Source of the DNA: Actibacterium ureilyticum | GTDB taxonomy: Bacteria > Pseudomonadota > Alphaproteobacteria > Rhodobacterales > Rhodobacteraceae | NCBI RefSeq assembly: GCF_002285435.1 | Contig: NZ_NSBT01000007.1 | Location: 58,501-122,500 of the forward strand | Reading direction: 5' to 3' | Length of the DNA: 64,000 nucleotides | Position numbers and translations under genes: made by a program | The notes under the pieces: model-generated | Seen by the model: only the letters and a program-made list of their open reading frames with translations | What the model was told of the DNA's origin: nothing | Database searches by the model: none | Shown here: piece by piece, positions 15,987 to 25,988 of the stretch | Numbering within the stretch: position 1 is the first letter of the stretch | Layout: every line of letters begins with the position of its first letter

Positions 15987-17726
15987 ATGACCGACGCCCT
16001 GACCGACCGAATTTCCGAATTGCTGCTGCGGGTCTATCCCAACGAGGATATCGCCGCGCTGACGAATGCGGTGATCGCGGCGTTCTGGCCCGAGGGTACG
16101 ACCCCGCGCAAACGCGCGCGCAAGCCCGGCAATGCGATGTGGTCGCAAAAGGATGCGGTGCTGATCACCTATGGCAATTCGATCATGGATGGCACGCACA
16201 AGCCGCTGGACCTGTTGCAGGACTTCCTGCTGGACCGGCTGAAGGGCGTGGTGAACGGCGTGCATATCCTGCCGTTCTTTCCCTATACCTCGGATGACGG
16301 GTTCGCGGTCACCGATTTCGAAAAGGTCGACCCGGCGCTGGGCGGGTGGGCCGATATCGAACGGATCGGCACATCCTTCCACCTGATGTCGGATCTGGTG
16401 CTGAACCACGTGTCCAGCCAGGGGGCGTGGTTCAACGCCTATCGCCAGGGGCAGCCGCCCTATGACCGGTTCTTCTTCGAAGCCTCGCCCGAGGACGACC
16501 TGTCCATGGTCGTGCGCCCGCGCACCACGCCGCTGTTGCAGGAGATCGAGACGATCAACGGCCCGCGCCATGTCTGGTGCACCTTCAGCCATGACCAGAT
16601 CGACCTGAACTTCGCCAACCCCGAGGTGCTGCTGGAGGTGCTGCGCATCATCCGGCTGCATATCGACAAGGGTGTGCGCACGATCCGGCTGGATGCGGTG
16701 GCCTTCCTGTGGAAAGAGGTCGGCACCCCGTCGATCCACATGCCGCAGACCCACGCGATCATCCAGCTGATCCGCGCGCTGGCGGATTTCGCGTTCGAAA
16801 CCGTGATCCTGCTGACCGAAACCAACGTGCCCAAGGCCGAGAACCTGAGCTATTTCGGCCAGAACAACGAGGCGCACGCGATCTATAACTTCCCGCTGCC
16901 GCCGCTCATTCTGCATGCGCTGCTGTCGGGCAACGCGAAGTACCTGCGCCGCTGGCAGGCGTCGATGCCGCCCGCGCCGCTGGGCTGTGCCTATCTGAAC
17001 TTCACCGCCAGCCATGACGGGATCGGGATGCGCCCGGCCGAGGGGCTGCTTCCCGACACCGAAATCGCGCGGATGATCGAAACCGTGCAGTCCGAGGGCG
17101 GGCTGGTGTCGATGCGGGCGCTGCCCAATGGCGGCCAATCGGTATACGAGCTGAACTGCGGCTATTTCCCTGCGCTGGCCAAGACGTTCGAGGGCGACGG
17201 CGACCACCATATCAGCCGCTTCCTGACCTCGCAGACCATCGTGATGTCGCTGGAGGGGATCCCGGCGTTCTATATCCATTCGATGCTGGCCACGTCCAAC
17301 GATCACGACGCGTTGGAAAAGCGCGGCATGAACCGGGCGATCAACCGGCACCGCTGGGATTACCCCGCGCTGCGGGCGCAGCTGGCCGACCCGGCATCGA
17401 ACCAGGCGCGGGTTCTGGGCGCGTTGTCGGAACGGTTGCGCATCCGGGCGCGCCAGCCCGCCTTCCACCCCAATGCCACGCAATTTACCCTGGCGCTGGA
17501 CGAACGCGTCTTTGGGGTCTGGCGGCAATCGCTGGACCGGTGCCAGTCGATCTTTGCGCTGCACAATGTCAGCGGCGATCCGGTCGACGTGCCCTGCGAC
17601 GCGCTGAACCTGATCGCGGACGAGAACTGGGCCGACCTGCTGTCGGGCGAGGGGATCGAGAACCGGCACGAAACGATCCGGCTGTTACCGTATCAAAGCC
17701 GCTGGATCACCAACCAGACCTATTAG
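15987..17726 (+). CDS. GH13_18 phosphorylase, probably glucosylglycerate phosphorylase
   Basis: The 579-residue protein is a sucrose-phosphorylase-like GH13 enzyme: the nucleophile is probably Asp236 in TIRLDAVAF, the acid/base Glu278 in LLTETN, and HILPFFPYTSDDGFAV marks the start of the barrel. True sucrose phosphorylases are nearer 500 residues; this length with an N-terminal extension fits the glucosylglycerate phosphorylase branch (E. coli YcjM type). Such enzymes split glucosylglycerate with phosphate to glucose-1-phosphate and glycerate. The convergent neighbours are a glucosyl-3-phosphoglycerate synthase and phosphatase, which strongly favours this substrate. Sucrose phosphorylase remains the alternative. 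Confidence 0.8.
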   Translation: MTDALTDRISELLLRVYPNEDIAALTNAVIAAFWPEGTTPRKRARKPGNAMWSQKDAVLITYGNSIMDGTHKPLDLLQDFLLDRLKGVVNGVHILPFFPYTSDDGFAVTDFEKVDPALGGWADIERIGTSFHLMSDLVLNHVSSQGAWFNAYRQGQPPYDRFFFEASPEDDLSMVVRPRTTPLLQEIETINGPRHVWCTFSHDQIDLNFANPEVLLEVLRIIRLHIDKGVRTIRLDAVAFLWKEVGTPSIHMPQTHAIIQLIRALADFAFETVILLTETNVPKAENLSYFGQNNEAHAIYNFPLPPLILHALLSGNAKYLRRWQASMPPAPLGCAYLNFTASHDGIGMRPAEGLLPDTEIARMIETVQSEGGLVSMRALPNGGQSVYELNCGYFPALAKTFEGDGDHHISRFLTSQTIVMSLEGIPAFYIHSMLATSNDHDALEKRGMNRAINRHRWDYPALRAQLADPASNQARVLGALSERLRIRARQPAFHPNATQFTLALDERVFGVWRQSLDRCQSIFALHNVSGDPVDVPCDALNLIADENWADLLSGEGIENRHETIRLLPYQSRWITNQTY

Positions 17727-17729
17727 GAT

Positions 17730-18971
17730 CTATTCCGCGTCGAAGGGCAGGGGGCTGTATTCCGCGGCATCGGCGGCGACATTCTCGCGGATCTGTGCCA
17801 GCAGGGTGGTGTCGGCGGCGTTGAGCCGGTTCCAGTTCGGGATGAACGGCGTTTCATGCGGGTTTTCCAGAAATGTCAGCCCGGCGCGCATGATGTTTTC
17901 CGAAAACAGCTCGATCGCCTTTTCCTCGGCGTGGCGGTCGATGGTCAGCCCGTTCATGCGGGCATCGTTGTCATAGACCTCCAGCAAATCCAGCGCCCGG
18001 CGGTAATAGGTCGCCTTGAGCGTGCGGAAGACATTGGCGGTAAAGACCGTGCCCTCGGCCGCCATCTTGCGGAAGATCGCCTTGCAGATATCGGTCGACA
18101 TCCGGTTCAGCCCGGTGGCCGCGTCCTCGGGGCTGACCTCCTGGTGCTTGTGGTCATAGGCGTCGGCGATTTCCACCTGGCACACCGCATGGCGGCCCAG
18201 GCTGCGCCAGGCCTCGGACAGGACGCCGATTTCCAGCCCCCAGTCGGACGGGATGCGCAGATCGGGCAGCATCGCGGTGCGCAGGGCGAATTCGCCCGAC
18301 AGCGGATAGCGGAAGCTGCGCAGGTAATCGAGGTAATCCTGATCGCCCACTACCTTTTTCAATGCGATCAGCAGCGGGCTGACCAACAGCCGCGACACCC
18401 GGCCGTTCAGCTTGTTATCGCCGATCCGGGCATAGAACCCCTTGGACAGCTGATAGGAAAAGCCGGGATGGGTCACGGGGTACAGCAGCCGCGCCAGCAT
18501 CTCGCGCTGATAGGTCAGGATATCGCAATCGTGGATCGCCATCACCGAACTGTCGGCACACGAAATCAGGTAACCGATCGAGGTCCAGACATTCTTGCCC
18601 TTGCCCGGCTCTTGCGGGCCCAGACCCAACTCGGCCAGCTTGGCGTCAAAGGCTTTCATCCGGGGCGAGTCGTTCCAGATCACCACATGTTCCTGCGGCA
18701 GGACCGAGAAGAAATCGCGCGCTTTGCGGTACTGGGTCTCGTCCGCGCGATCCAGCCCGATGACGATCCGGTGCAGATAGCGCGCGCCCGACAATTCCCG
18801 CAGGATATTGCGCAGGGCGGGACCGTCCAGTTCGGAATAGAGCGAGGGCAGGATCAGCGTGATCTTGCGCTTTTGCGAAAAGACTTCGAGGTCGTATTCG
18901 ATCTCTTCGGCCGGGCGGATCCGCAGGTTGTGAAATTGCGCGATATTGCCGTTCTGATGAAAATCCGTCAT
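17730..18971 (-). CDS. gpgS: Glucosyl-3-phosphoglycerate synthase-like glycosyltransferase
   Basis: The 413-residue protein has the GT81/GT-A pattern: LILPSLYSELDGPALRNIL near residue 37 and the metal-binding IHDCDI motif near residue 146, after GKGKNVWTSIGYLI. The length and the EYDLEVFSQKRK lead-in resemble the longer, archaeal-type GpgS rather than the shorter mycobacterial enzyme. GpgS joins NDP-glucose to 3-phosphoglycerate, the first step of glucosylglycerate synthesis, a compatible solute in salt or nitrogen stress. It follows the phosphatase gene by 12 bases and converges on the phosphorylase with a 3-base gap. Mannosyl transfer is a less likely alternative. Confidence 0.82.
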   Translation of the reverse strand: MTDFHQNGNIAQFHNLRIRPAEEIEYDLEVFSQKRKITLILPSLYSELDGPALRNILRELSGARYLHRIVIGLDRADETQYRKARDFFSVLPQEHVVIWNDSPRMKAFDAKLAELGLGPQEPGKGKNVWTSIGYLISCADSSVMAIHDCDILTYQREMLARLLYPVTHPGFSYQLSKGFYARIGDNKLNGRVSRLLVSPLLIALKKVVGDQDYLDYLRSFRYPLSGEFALRTAMLPDLRIPSDWGLEIGVLSEAWRSLGRHAVCQVEIADAYDHKHQEVSPEDAATGLNRMSTDICKAIFRKMAAEGTVFTANVFRTLKATYYRRALDLLEVYDNDARMNGLTIDRHAEEKAIELFSENIMRAGLTFLENPHETPFIPNWNRLNAADTTLLAQIRENVAADAAEYSPLPFDAE

Positions 18972-18983
18972 GCCGTTCTGCCT

Positions 18984-19751
18984 TCAAGCCTGTGCCAGTT
19001 CGTTCAGTATATCCTGCATCGCGACGTTCCACCCCTGCGGTCCGGGGGCGGTGGTGCGGCGAATGCGCCCTGTGCCCTCTCCCCGCAGCGGGGGCAGCGG
19101 GGGCGCGTGGTCGTTGCGGATGATGACGCCGAAATCGGCGGCCTCCAGCATCTCGATATCGTTGGGGGCATCGCCCAGGGCGATGGTGGTGGTGGCGCCC
19201 AGCCGCGCGGCGCAGTCGCGCATCGCGTCGGCCTTGGTCCGCCCCAGCGACAGGGTCAGGAACCGTCCGCCACGCCGGGCGCTGATCCCGCGTTCGGCCA
19301 GCGCGGTCAGGAATGTATCCAACGCGTCGTCGCTGCCCGACCACAGGCCCGGTTCGGAATGGCAACGCTGCTGCGCCATGGCGGCAGCTTGCGGCGGCAG
19401 GCCGGTGATTTCCGCGACCTCGGCGTCGGTCATGTCGCCAAAGCCGCGAAAATCCGCGCGCCCCGGCAGACCGTCCAGCGCCGCACGGATCCGGCGATAG
19501 GCGCGGTCATCATCGGTATTGCCCTGTTGCGGGTCGACGATGCCCGCGCCGTTTTCCACGATGATCGGCGCATCGCCCAGGCCGATGTCGCGGTGCAGGG
19601 CGATGATCTCAACGGCGGTCTTGCTGCTGGTCAGGATGACCGGGATGCGGTCGGTGATCAGACGGTCCAGCGCCGGTTGCGCGGCGGCGTATGAATAGGT
19701 GTCGTGATCCAGAAGGGTTCCGTCAAGGTCGGTGAATACTGCAAGCCCCAT
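18984..19751 (-). CDS. HAD-IIB phosphatase, glucosyl-/mannosyl-3-phosphoglycerate phosphatase type
   Basis: The 255-residue protein starts at ATG 19751 (MGLAVFTDLDGTLLDHDTYS), which puts the HAD nucleophile motif DLDGT at residues 8-12 as is usual; the frame extends upstream without a signal. LTSSKT is motif II and GDAPNDIEML is motif IV. The layout fits mannosyl-3-phosphoglycerate phosphatases, which also act on glucosyl-3-phosphoglycerate. It lies directly upstream of the synthase in the same direction, so the two should form an operon that makes glucosylglycerate. Confidence 0.85.
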   Translation of the reverse strand: MGLAVFTDLDGTLLDHDTYSYAAAQPALDRLITDRIPVILTSSKTAVEIIALHRDIGLGDAPIIVENGAGIVDPQQGNTDDDRAYRRIRAALDGLPGRADFRGFGDMTDAEVAEITGLPPQAAAMAQQRCHSEPGLWSGSDDALDTFLTALAERGISARRGGRFLTLSLGRTKADAMRDCAARLGATTTIALGDAPNDIEMLEAADFGVIIRNDHAPPLPPLRGEGTGRIRRTTAPGPQGWNVAMQDILNELAQA

Positions 19752-19839
19752 GCGCCGAAGCTTTGCGCAATTGCGCGGGGGGTTCAACAGCAGATGCGGC
19801 GGGTCGTCGAAGTTTCACATCCCCGCGCCGGGCAACGCG

Positions 19840-20007
19840 TCAGAAGTCGACCGCGATGCCCTTTTTTTCCCAATCGCCGAAACGCACGGGCTCCGGGCCG
19901 TCGCGCCCGCCCAGCTCCTTGGGCAGGTCGGGGTCTTGCGCGGCCTTGCGGCGGGCTTCCGCCTCGGCCAAGGCGCGTTTCGCTTCGGGGGGCAGGTCGT
20001 CGCTCAT
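19840..20007 (-). CDS. DUF1674/SDHAF4-like small protein
   Basis: The 55-residue protein (MSDDLPPEAKRALAEAEARR start) ends in RFGDWEKKGIAVDF, the conserved C-terminal signature of DUF1674, the family of succinate dehydrogenase assembly factor 4. SDHAF4 helps the flavinylated SdhA subunit assemble and limits reactive oxygen. No sdh gene is in the window. The gene is divergent from rsmB with 69 bases between, and the same frame is open far upstream as a shadow of rsmB, so the ATG at 20007 is the sensible start. Confidence 0.85.
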   Translation of the reverse strand: MSDDLPPEAKRALAEAEARRKAAQDPDLPKELGGRDGPEPVRFGDWEKKGIAVDF

Positions 20008-20076
20008 GTCGGTCGTCCTTGTGGCAGTCCCCTGCTTGATATACGGCCATGGGGTCACACGGCAAGGGAGGGGCGC

Positions 20077-21363
20077 ATGGCCTCGCAAACCGATAGAGCG
20101 CGGGGGGCCGCGGTCGCATTGCTGAACGGCGTGCTGGACGAGGGTCTGACGCTGGGCGAACTGACGGGCGAGGTTGGGCCGCTGACCGATCTGGACGGGC
20201 CGGATCGCGCGCGGGCGCAGCGGCTGGCCACGATGACCCTGCGCCATCTGGACCGGGCCGACGCGATGCTGAAACCGCTGATGCGGCGGCCCCCGCCGAT
20301 GCCGGTGCGCAATGTGCTGCGGCTGGCTGTGTGCGAGCTGTTTGTGAACGGCGCCGCCCCGCATGGCGTGGTGAATACCGCCGTCAACCTGCTGCGCGCC
20401 GACCGCAAGGGGCAGGCCATGGCGGGCATGGCGAACGCGGTGCTGCGCAAGCTGGGCGACGCCGACCCCGCCGATTGGGCCAAGCTGCCGCCGCAGAAGC
20501 TGCCCGGCTGGCTGCGCGGGCGGCTCGACAGCCAGTACAAGCGCGCCATCGTCACCGCGATCGAGGAGGCCCATGCGATGGGTGCGCCGCTGGACCTGAC
20601 CCCGCGCGGCGGCAAGGCGGCGGAACTGGCCGAACGTCTGGGCGGCACGATGTTGCCGACCGGATCGGTGCGTCTGCGCGACCCCGGGCAGGTCTCGACC
20701 CTGCCGGGATATGAAACGGGCGACTGGTGGGTGCAGGACGCCGCAGCGGCGCTGCCTGCGCGTATCCTGAACCCTGCGAAGGGCGAGGTCGTCTTTGACC
20801 TGTGTGCCGCGCCGGGGGGCAAGACGCTGCAGCTGGCCGATGCGGGGGCCAAGGTGACGGCGGTGGATGTGTCCGCCGACCGGATGGAGCGTGTGGCCGA
20901 AAACCTGTCGCGCATGGGCCTGACGGCCGAAACCGTTACCGCCGATGTGCTGACATGGGAGCCGCCCGCGCCCGCCGATGCGATCCTGCTGGATGCGCCC
21001 TGTTCGGCCACCGGGACGATCCGGCGTCACCCCGACCTGCCCTTTGCCAAGACCGCCAAGGGGATCAAGCCGCTGTTCGCGCTTCAGGCGCAGATGATCG
21101 ACCGGGCGGTCGCGCTGCTGCGTCCCGGCGGGCGGCTGGTGTTCTGCACCTGCTCGCTGCTGGCAGAGGAGGGCGAGGCGCAGCTTTCCGCCGCCCTGGA
21201 GCGTCACGCCGATCTGTCGGTCACGCCCGATGCGCTGGCGCTGCCGGGGATCGATCCCGCCTGGATCGACGACCTTGGCGGGCTGCGTCTGCGCCCCGAT
21301 TTCTGGCCCGATCTGGGCGGGATGGACGGGTTTTACATCGCGTCCCTGCGCAAGGCGGGGTGA
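20077..21363 (+). CDS. rsmB: RsmB-type 16S rRNA cytosine-5 methyltransferase
   Basis: The 428-residue protein has an N-terminal NusB-like helical domain (about residues 1-135) and a C-terminal SAM-dependent domain. FDLCAAPGGKTLQLAD is the SAM-binding loop, LLDAPCSATGTIRRHPD holds one catalytic Cys in the PCS motif, and FCTCSLLAEEGE holds the other in TCS. This is the RsmB/Fmu architecture, which makes m5C967 in 16S rRNA in E. coli. An AAGGGAGGGG site precedes ATG 20077, deciding against the longer frame. Confidence 0.92.
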   Translation: MASQTDRARGAAVALLNGVLDEGLTLGELTGEVGPLTDLDGPDRARAQRLATMTLRHLDRADAMLKPLMRRPPPMPVRNVLRLAVCELFVNGAAPHGVVNTAVNLLRADRKGQAMAGMANAVLRKLGDADPADWAKLPPQKLPGWLRGRLDSQYKRAIVTAIEEAHAMGAPLDLTPRGGKAAELAERLGGTMLPTGSVRLRDPGQVSTLPGYETGDWWVQDAAAALPARILNPAKGEVVFDLCAAPGGKTLQLADAGAKVTAVDVSADRMERVAENLSRMGLTAETVTADVLTWEPPAPADAILLDAPCSATGTIRRHPDLPFAKTAKGIKPLFALQAQMIDRAVALLRPGGRLVFCTCSLLAEEGEAQLSAALERHADLSVTPDALALPGIDPAWIDDLGGLRLRPDFWPDLGGMDGFYIASLRKAG

Positions 21364-21451
21364 AGTCCCGATTTGCGGTGACACATCCGGACTTCGCCGA
21401 TATGCTGCGCGGCAGGCAGACTTCTTGCAGCAAGAACAGTTCACACGCCCG

Positions 21452-23209
21452 ATGGCAATCGACACGAAACCAGCCAGCTGGCAGGCCCGACGCGCCCGAT
21501 TCATGAACGGGCTGCATGCGCGGCTCAGCACGTTTTCGCGCCCGGCGACGGCCTTTGTCTCGCAGCCCGAACCGCGCACCATCGGCGGGTTTGCGCGCGG
21601 CAAGCAGCTGATTTCCGGCAACTTCCTGTTTGCGGGCTATCTGGTCGAGGCGCCCGGCGCGCTGATCTGGGACCTGCCCATGCCCAGCGAGATGTTCGAG
21701 GAGGAATTGCACGGCTTCGTCTGGCTGGACGACCTGGCGGCAGTGGGCGATGCGGCGGCGCGCAAGCGGGCGCAGGACTGGGTGCTGGACTGGATCGACC
21801 GGCACGGCCAGGGCGGCGGGCCGGGATGGTCGCCCGACCTGACCGGGCGGCGTCTGATCCGCTGGATCAACCACGCGCTGTTCCTGCTGCATGGGCAGGA
21901 CAAGGTGTTTTCCGATGCCTATTTCCGCTCGCTCGCGCAACAGACCAAGTTCCTGAGCCGTCGGTGGAAGACCGCCGCCGCCGGCCTGCCCCGGTTCGAG
22001 GCGCTGACCGGCCTGATCTATGCCGGGCTTTCGCTGACCGGGATGAGCCGCCATGTCGCCCCGGCGGTCAAGTCGCTGGCACAGGAATGCCGCGATCAGA
22101 TCGATGACGAGGGCGGCATCCCCACCCGCAACCCCGAAGAGTTGTTGGAGGTGTTCACGCTGCTGACCTGGGCGGCCTCGGCCCTGTCGGATCAGGGACA
22201 GGCGGCGCCGGCCGATCACATCGCGGCCATCGAACGCATCGCGCCGACCTTGCGCACCCTGCGCCACGCCGATGGCGGGCTGGCGCGGTTCCACGGTGGC
22301 GGGCGCGGGCTGGAGGGGCGGCTGGACCACGCGCTGGCCAATGCGGGCGTGCGTGCCAGCACCAATTCCGGCCTGTCGATGGGCTTTGCCCGGCTGTCGG
22401 CCAACCGCACATCGGTGATCACCGACGCCGCCGTGCCCCCCAAGGGACAGGCATCGTTCAACGGTCATGCCTCGACCCTGGCGTTCGAGCTGACATCGGG
22501 GCGCCGGCCGATGATCGTCAATTGCGGCTCGGGACAGTCCTTTGGCCAGGAATGGCGCCGCGCGGGCCGGGCGACGCAATCGCATTCGACCCTGTCGATC
22601 GACGGCTATTCCTCGGCCCGGCTGGGGGCCAAGACGCTGATCCGGGGCCACCAGCGCGAATTGCTGGTCGATGCCCCGCGCCAGGTCGGCGCGCAGCAGA
22701 TCGCCGATCACGACGAAACCAGCCTGATCGCGTGGCATGACGGCTATGTCGCCACGCACGGGCTGACCCATGCGCGGCGGCTGGCGCTCAGCTTCGATGG
22801 CCGCGTGCTGGAGGGAGAGGATACGCTGGGCGCGTTTTCCCACACCGACCGGGCGATCTTTGATCGGGCGATGGACAAATCCCGGCTGCAAGGCGTGCCC
22901 TTTGCGGTGCGGTTCCACCTGCACCCGGATGTGGACGCCACCGTCGACATGGGGGGCGCGGCGGTCTCGCTGGTGCTGAAAAGCGGCGAGATCTGGGTCT
23001 TTCGCCATGCGGGCAGCGTGCATATGGACCTGGTGCCAAGCGTTTACCTGGAAAAGGGCCGGCTGAAACCGCGCGCGTCCAAGCAGATCGTGCTGTCGGC
23101 GCGGGCGCTCGACTATGCCAGCCAGGTCAATTGGACCCTTGCAAAGGCGCAGGAAACCCCGCAAGGGGTGCGCGACCTTGTGGTGGACGCCGAACCGCTG
23201 CCTGACTGA
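21452..23209 (+). CDS. Heparinase II/III family protein
   Basis: The 585-residue protein has an N-terminal helical toroid-like half and a C-terminal beta-rich half. [15 protein letters not shown] (near 275) and the later segment with [12 protein letters not shown] and [12 protein letters not shown] (near 350-390) are typical of heparinase II/III proteins, polysaccharide lyases of family 12 or 15 type. No export signal is visible, which is odd for a lyase of extracellular glycans. It sits between rsmB and purH, an arrangement I recall as common in Rhodobacterales, so a role in turnover of a cell-surface glycan is possible but unproven. The ribosome site is weak. Confidence 0.82.
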   Translation: MAIDTKPASWQARRARFMNGLHARLSTFSRPATAFVSQPEPRTIGGFARGKQLISGNFLFAGYLVEAPGALIWDLPMPSEMFEEELHGFVWLDDLAAVGDAAARKRAQDWVLDWIDRHGQGGGPGWSPDLTGRRLIRWINHALFLLHGQDKVFSDAYFRSLAQQTKFLSRRWKTAAAGLPRFEALTGLIYAGLSLTGMSRHVAPAVKSLAQECRDQIDDEGGIPTRNPEELLEVFTLLTWAASALSDQGQAAPADHIAAIERIAPTLRTLRHADGGLARFHGGGRGLEGRLDHALANAGVRASTNSGLSMGFARLSANRTSVITDAAVPPKGQASFNGHASTLAFELTSGRRPMIVNCGSGQSFGQEWRRAGRATQSHSTLSIDGYSSARLGAKTLIRGHQRELLVDAPRQVGAQQIADHDETSLIAWHDGYVATHGLTHARRLALSFDGRVLEGEDTLGAFSHTDRAIFDRAMDKSRLQGVPFAVRFHLHPDVDATVDMGGAAVSLVLKSGEIWVFRHAGSVHMDLVPSVYLEKGRLKPRASKQIVLSARALDYASQVNWTLAKAQETPQGVRDLVVDAEPLPD

Positions 23210-23231
23210 AACTGACATAGGACCCGAATTC

Positions 23232-24821
23232 ATGACCGATCTCGTGCCCCTGCGCCGCGCGCTTCTTTCCGTATCCGACAAGACGGGGCTGATCGATTTT
23301 GCCCGGTCGCTCGATGCGCGCGGGGTCGAGCTTTTGTCGACGGGCGGAACCGCCAAGGCATTGCGCGAGGCCGGGCTGAGCGTGCGGGACGTGGCCGATG
23401 TGACCGGCTTCCCCGAGATGATGGATGGCCGGGTCAAGACGCTGCACCCCAAGGTGCATGGCGGTCTGCTGGCGCTGCGCGACAATGAAGAGCATCTGGC
23501 CGCGATGAAGACCCACCAGATCGATGCGATCGACCTGTTGGTGGTGAACCTGTATCCGTTCGAGGAAACCGTCGCCAAGGGCGCTGATTATGACACCTGT
23601 GTCGAAAACATCGACATCGGCGGTCCGGCGATGATCCGCGCGGCGGCCAAGAACCACGGTTTCGTCACCACCATCGTCGACGTGCAGGATTACGATGCCC
23701 TGCTGGCCGAGCTGAACGCCAACGACGACACCACGACCATGGGCTTCCGCCAGAAGATGGCGCAGATCGCCTATGCCCGCACGGCGGCCTATGACGCGGC
23801 AGTCAGCACCTGGATGGCCGGCGCCATTGGCGCGGCGACCCCGCGCCGCCTTGCCTTTGCCGGGACGTTGAAACAGACCCTGCGCTATGGCGAGAACAGC
23901 CACCAGGGCGCGGCCTTCTACACCGATGGCAGCAACCGCCCGGGCGTGGCCACCGCGCGCCAGCTTCAGGGCAAGGAGCTGTCTTACAACAACATCAACG
24001 ACACCGATGCCGCGTTCGAGCTGGTGGCCGAATTCGACCCCGCCGAAACCGCCGCTGTCGCCATCATCAAGCACGCCAACCCCTGCGGTGTGGCCAAGGG
24101 CGCGACCCTGGCCGAGGCCTATCAAAAGGCATTCGATTGCGACCGCACATCGGCCTTTGGCGGGATCGTGGCGCTGAACCAGCCGCTGGATCTGGAAACC
24201 GCGCAGAAGATCACCGAGATCTTTACCGAGGTCGTGATCGCACCGGGCGCATCGGACGAGGCCATCGCCGCCTTTGCCGCGAAAAAGAACCTGCGCCTGC
24301 TGCTGACCGACGCGCTGCCCGATACCCGCGCGCCGCTGACCGCGTTCAAACAGGTCGCAGGCGGGCTTTTGGTGCAGGACAAGGATGTGGGCTATATCGG
24401 TCTGGATGACCTGAAGGTCGTGACCAAGAAAGCGCCGACGCCGGAACAGATGGACGACCTGCTGTTCGCGTGGAAGGTCGCCAAGCACGTGAAATCCAAC
24501 GCCATCGTCTATGTCCGCGATCACGCCACTGTGGGCGTCGGCGCGGGCCAGATGAGCCGCGTGGACAGCGCCAATGTGGCGGCGGCCAAGGCCGAGCGTA
24601 TGGCCGCCGAACTGGGCCTGCCCGAAAGCCTGGCCAAGGGGTCGGCCGTGGCGTCGGATGCGTTCTTCCCCTTCCCCGACGGGCTGCTGGAAGCGGCCGC
24701 CGCCGGTGCCACCTGCGTGATCCAGCCGGGCGGGTCGATGCGCGACAACGAAGTGATCGCCGCCGCGGACGAGGCTGGCCTTGCCATGGTCTTTACCGGC
24801 ATGCGCCATTTCCGGCACTGA
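23232..24821 (+). CDS. purH: Bifunctional AICAR formyltransferase/IMP cyclohydrolase
   Basis: The 529-residue protein starts [20 protein letters not shown], the usual PurH opening. The N-terminal IMP cyclohydrolase domain (to about residue 200, with STGGTAKAL and [15 protein letters not shown]) is followed by the AICAR transformylase domain ([34 protein letters not shown] near the end). It performs the last two steps of IMP synthesis in the cytoplasm. The start is 22 bases after the heparinase-like stop, and lspA follows after 4 bases, so all three are probably co-transcribed. Confidence 0.97.
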   Translation: MTDLVPLRRALLSVSDKTGLIDFARSLDARGVELLSTGGTAKALREAGLSVRDVADVTGFPEMMDGRVKTLHPKVHGGLLALRDNEEHLAAMKTHQIDAIDLLVVNLYPFEETVAKGADYDTCVENIDIGGPAMIRAAAKNHGFVTTIVDVQDYDALLAELNANDDTTTMGFRQKMAQIAYARTAAYDAAVSTWMAGAIGAATPRRLAFAGTLKQTLRYGENSHQGAAFYTDGSNRPGVATARQLQGKELSYNNINDTDAAFELVAEFDPAETAAVAIIKHANPCGVAKGATLAEAYQKAFDCDRTSAFGGIVALNQPLDLETAQKITEIFTEVVIAPGASDEAIAAFAAKKNLRLLLTDALPDTRAPLTAFKQVAGGLLVQDKDVGYIGLDDLKVVTKKAPTPEQMDDLLFAWKVAKHVKSNAIVYVRDHATVGVGAGQMSRVDSANVAAAKAERMAAELGLPESLAKGSAVASDAFFPFPDGLLEAAAAGATCVIQPGGSMRDNEVIAAADEAGLAMVFTGMRHFRH

Positions 24822-24825
24822 TCCT

Positions 24826-25296
24826 ATGCGCCTTCTGGCCCTGACAGCGTTTCTGGTCTTCGTGGTCGATCAGGCCACGAAATACGCCGTGGTCTTTGCC
24901 ATGGATTTGCAGAACCGGCTGGCCATCGATGTGTGGCCGCCTTTCCTGAATTTCCGCATGGCGTGGAACCGGGGCGTGAATTTCGGCCTGTTCTCGGGCC
25001 AAAGTGACGCGGCGCGCTGGGTGCTGATCGGCCTGGCCTTTGCGATCTGCGCCTTCGTGCTGGTCTGGGTCCGGCGCGAGCCGCCGCGTGCAGCACTTTT
25101 TGCCAGCGCGGGCGTGCTGATCGGCGGGGCGCTGGGCAATGTGGTCGACCGGGTTCTTTACGGCGCGGTGGCGGATTTCCTGAACATGTCGTGCTGCGGG
25201 TTCCACAACCCCTATTCCTATAATGTGGCCGATATCGCCGTCTTTGCCGGCGCGTTCGGGCTGATCCTGTTTTCGGGCGGCAACAAGACCGCGTGA
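24826..25296 (+). CDS. lspA: Lipoprotein signal peptidase (signal peptidase II)
   Basis: The 156-residue integral membrane protein has four hydrophobic segments and the two conserved aspartyl motifs of signal peptidase II: GGALGNVVDRVLYGAVADF and YNVADIAVF. AWNRGVNFGLFS corresponds to the conserved Asn-rich loop. It cleaves the signal peptide of diacylglyceryl-modified prolipoproteins. The next gene downstream encodes such a lipoprotein. Spacing to purH is only 4 bases. Confidence 0.95.
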   Translation: MRLLALTAFLVFVVDQATKYAVVFAMDLQNRLAIDVWPPFLNFRMAWNRGVNFGLFSGQSDAARWVLIGLAFAICAFVLVWVRREPPRAALFASAGVLIGGALGNVVDRVLYGAVADFLNMSCCGFHNPYSYNVADIAVFAGAFGLILFSGGNKTA

Positions 25297-25349
25297 CGTC
25301 CCCCGATCCATCGGTTATGAAGGCAGGAAATCGGGTGAAGGAGGCTGGG

Positions 25350-25898
25350 ATGCGGCCGGTGCGAATTCTGTTTTTGATCGGTCTGGCAGGGCTTGTTGGC
25401 CTGTCGGCATGTTCGCGCGGCGACAAGCAGCCCGAGCTGATGAACATCCGCAAGACCGACCGCACGCCGGACGAATTCGCCATTCTGCCGGGCAAGCCGC
25501 TGACCCTGCCACAGGATATGGCCGCGCTGCCCGACCCGACGCCGGGCGGTGCCAACCGCACCGATCCCACGCCCGAAGCCGATGCGATCGCCGCACTTGG
25601 CGGCAATGGCGCGCAGACCGTGCGCGATGGCGGCGTGGCGCGATCGGACGCAAGCCTGGTGAACCATACCGGGCGTTTCGGCGTGTCGGGCACCATTCGC
25701 CAGCAAGTGGCGGCCGAGGATCTGGAATACCGCCGCGAAAATGACGGCCGCCTGCTGGAACGCGTGTTCAACGTGAATGTCTATCACAAGGCCTATCGCG
25801 AACAGGCGCTGGACCAGCATGCGGAACTGGAACGCTGGCGCCGGGCCGGGGCCAAGACGCCCGCCGCGCCGCCCGAAACCCTGCCCGAGGAAAACTGA
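25350..25898 (+). CDS. DUF3035 family lipoprotein
   Basis: The 182-residue protein starts at ATG 25350 after GGAGG, giving the N-terminus MRPVRILFLIGLAGLVGLSA followed by Cys, a clear lipobox (LSAC at residues 18-21). The mature part begins SRGDKQPELMNIRKTDRTPDEFAIL, which is typical of DUF3035, a family seen in Rhodobacterales. It should be a substrate of the adjacent LspA and sit in the outer or inner membrane facing the periplasm. Its function is unknown. Confidence 0.85.
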   Translation: MRPVRILFLIGLAGLVGLSACSRGDKQPELMNIRKTDRTPDEFAILPGKPLTLPQDMAALPDPTPGGANRTDPTPEADAIAALGGNGAQTVRDGGVARSDASLVNHTGRFGVSGTIRQQVAAEDLEYRRENDGRLLERVFNVNVYHKAYREQALDQHAELERWRRAGAKTPAAPPETLPEEN

Positions 25899-25988
25899 CG
25901 CGATTGTCACATCCGCGTTGGTATGACTTGAAGCCATCGCCACTTGGCGTAGCTTATCCCGGGAAACGAACCGGAGGATTCTTTGCCA

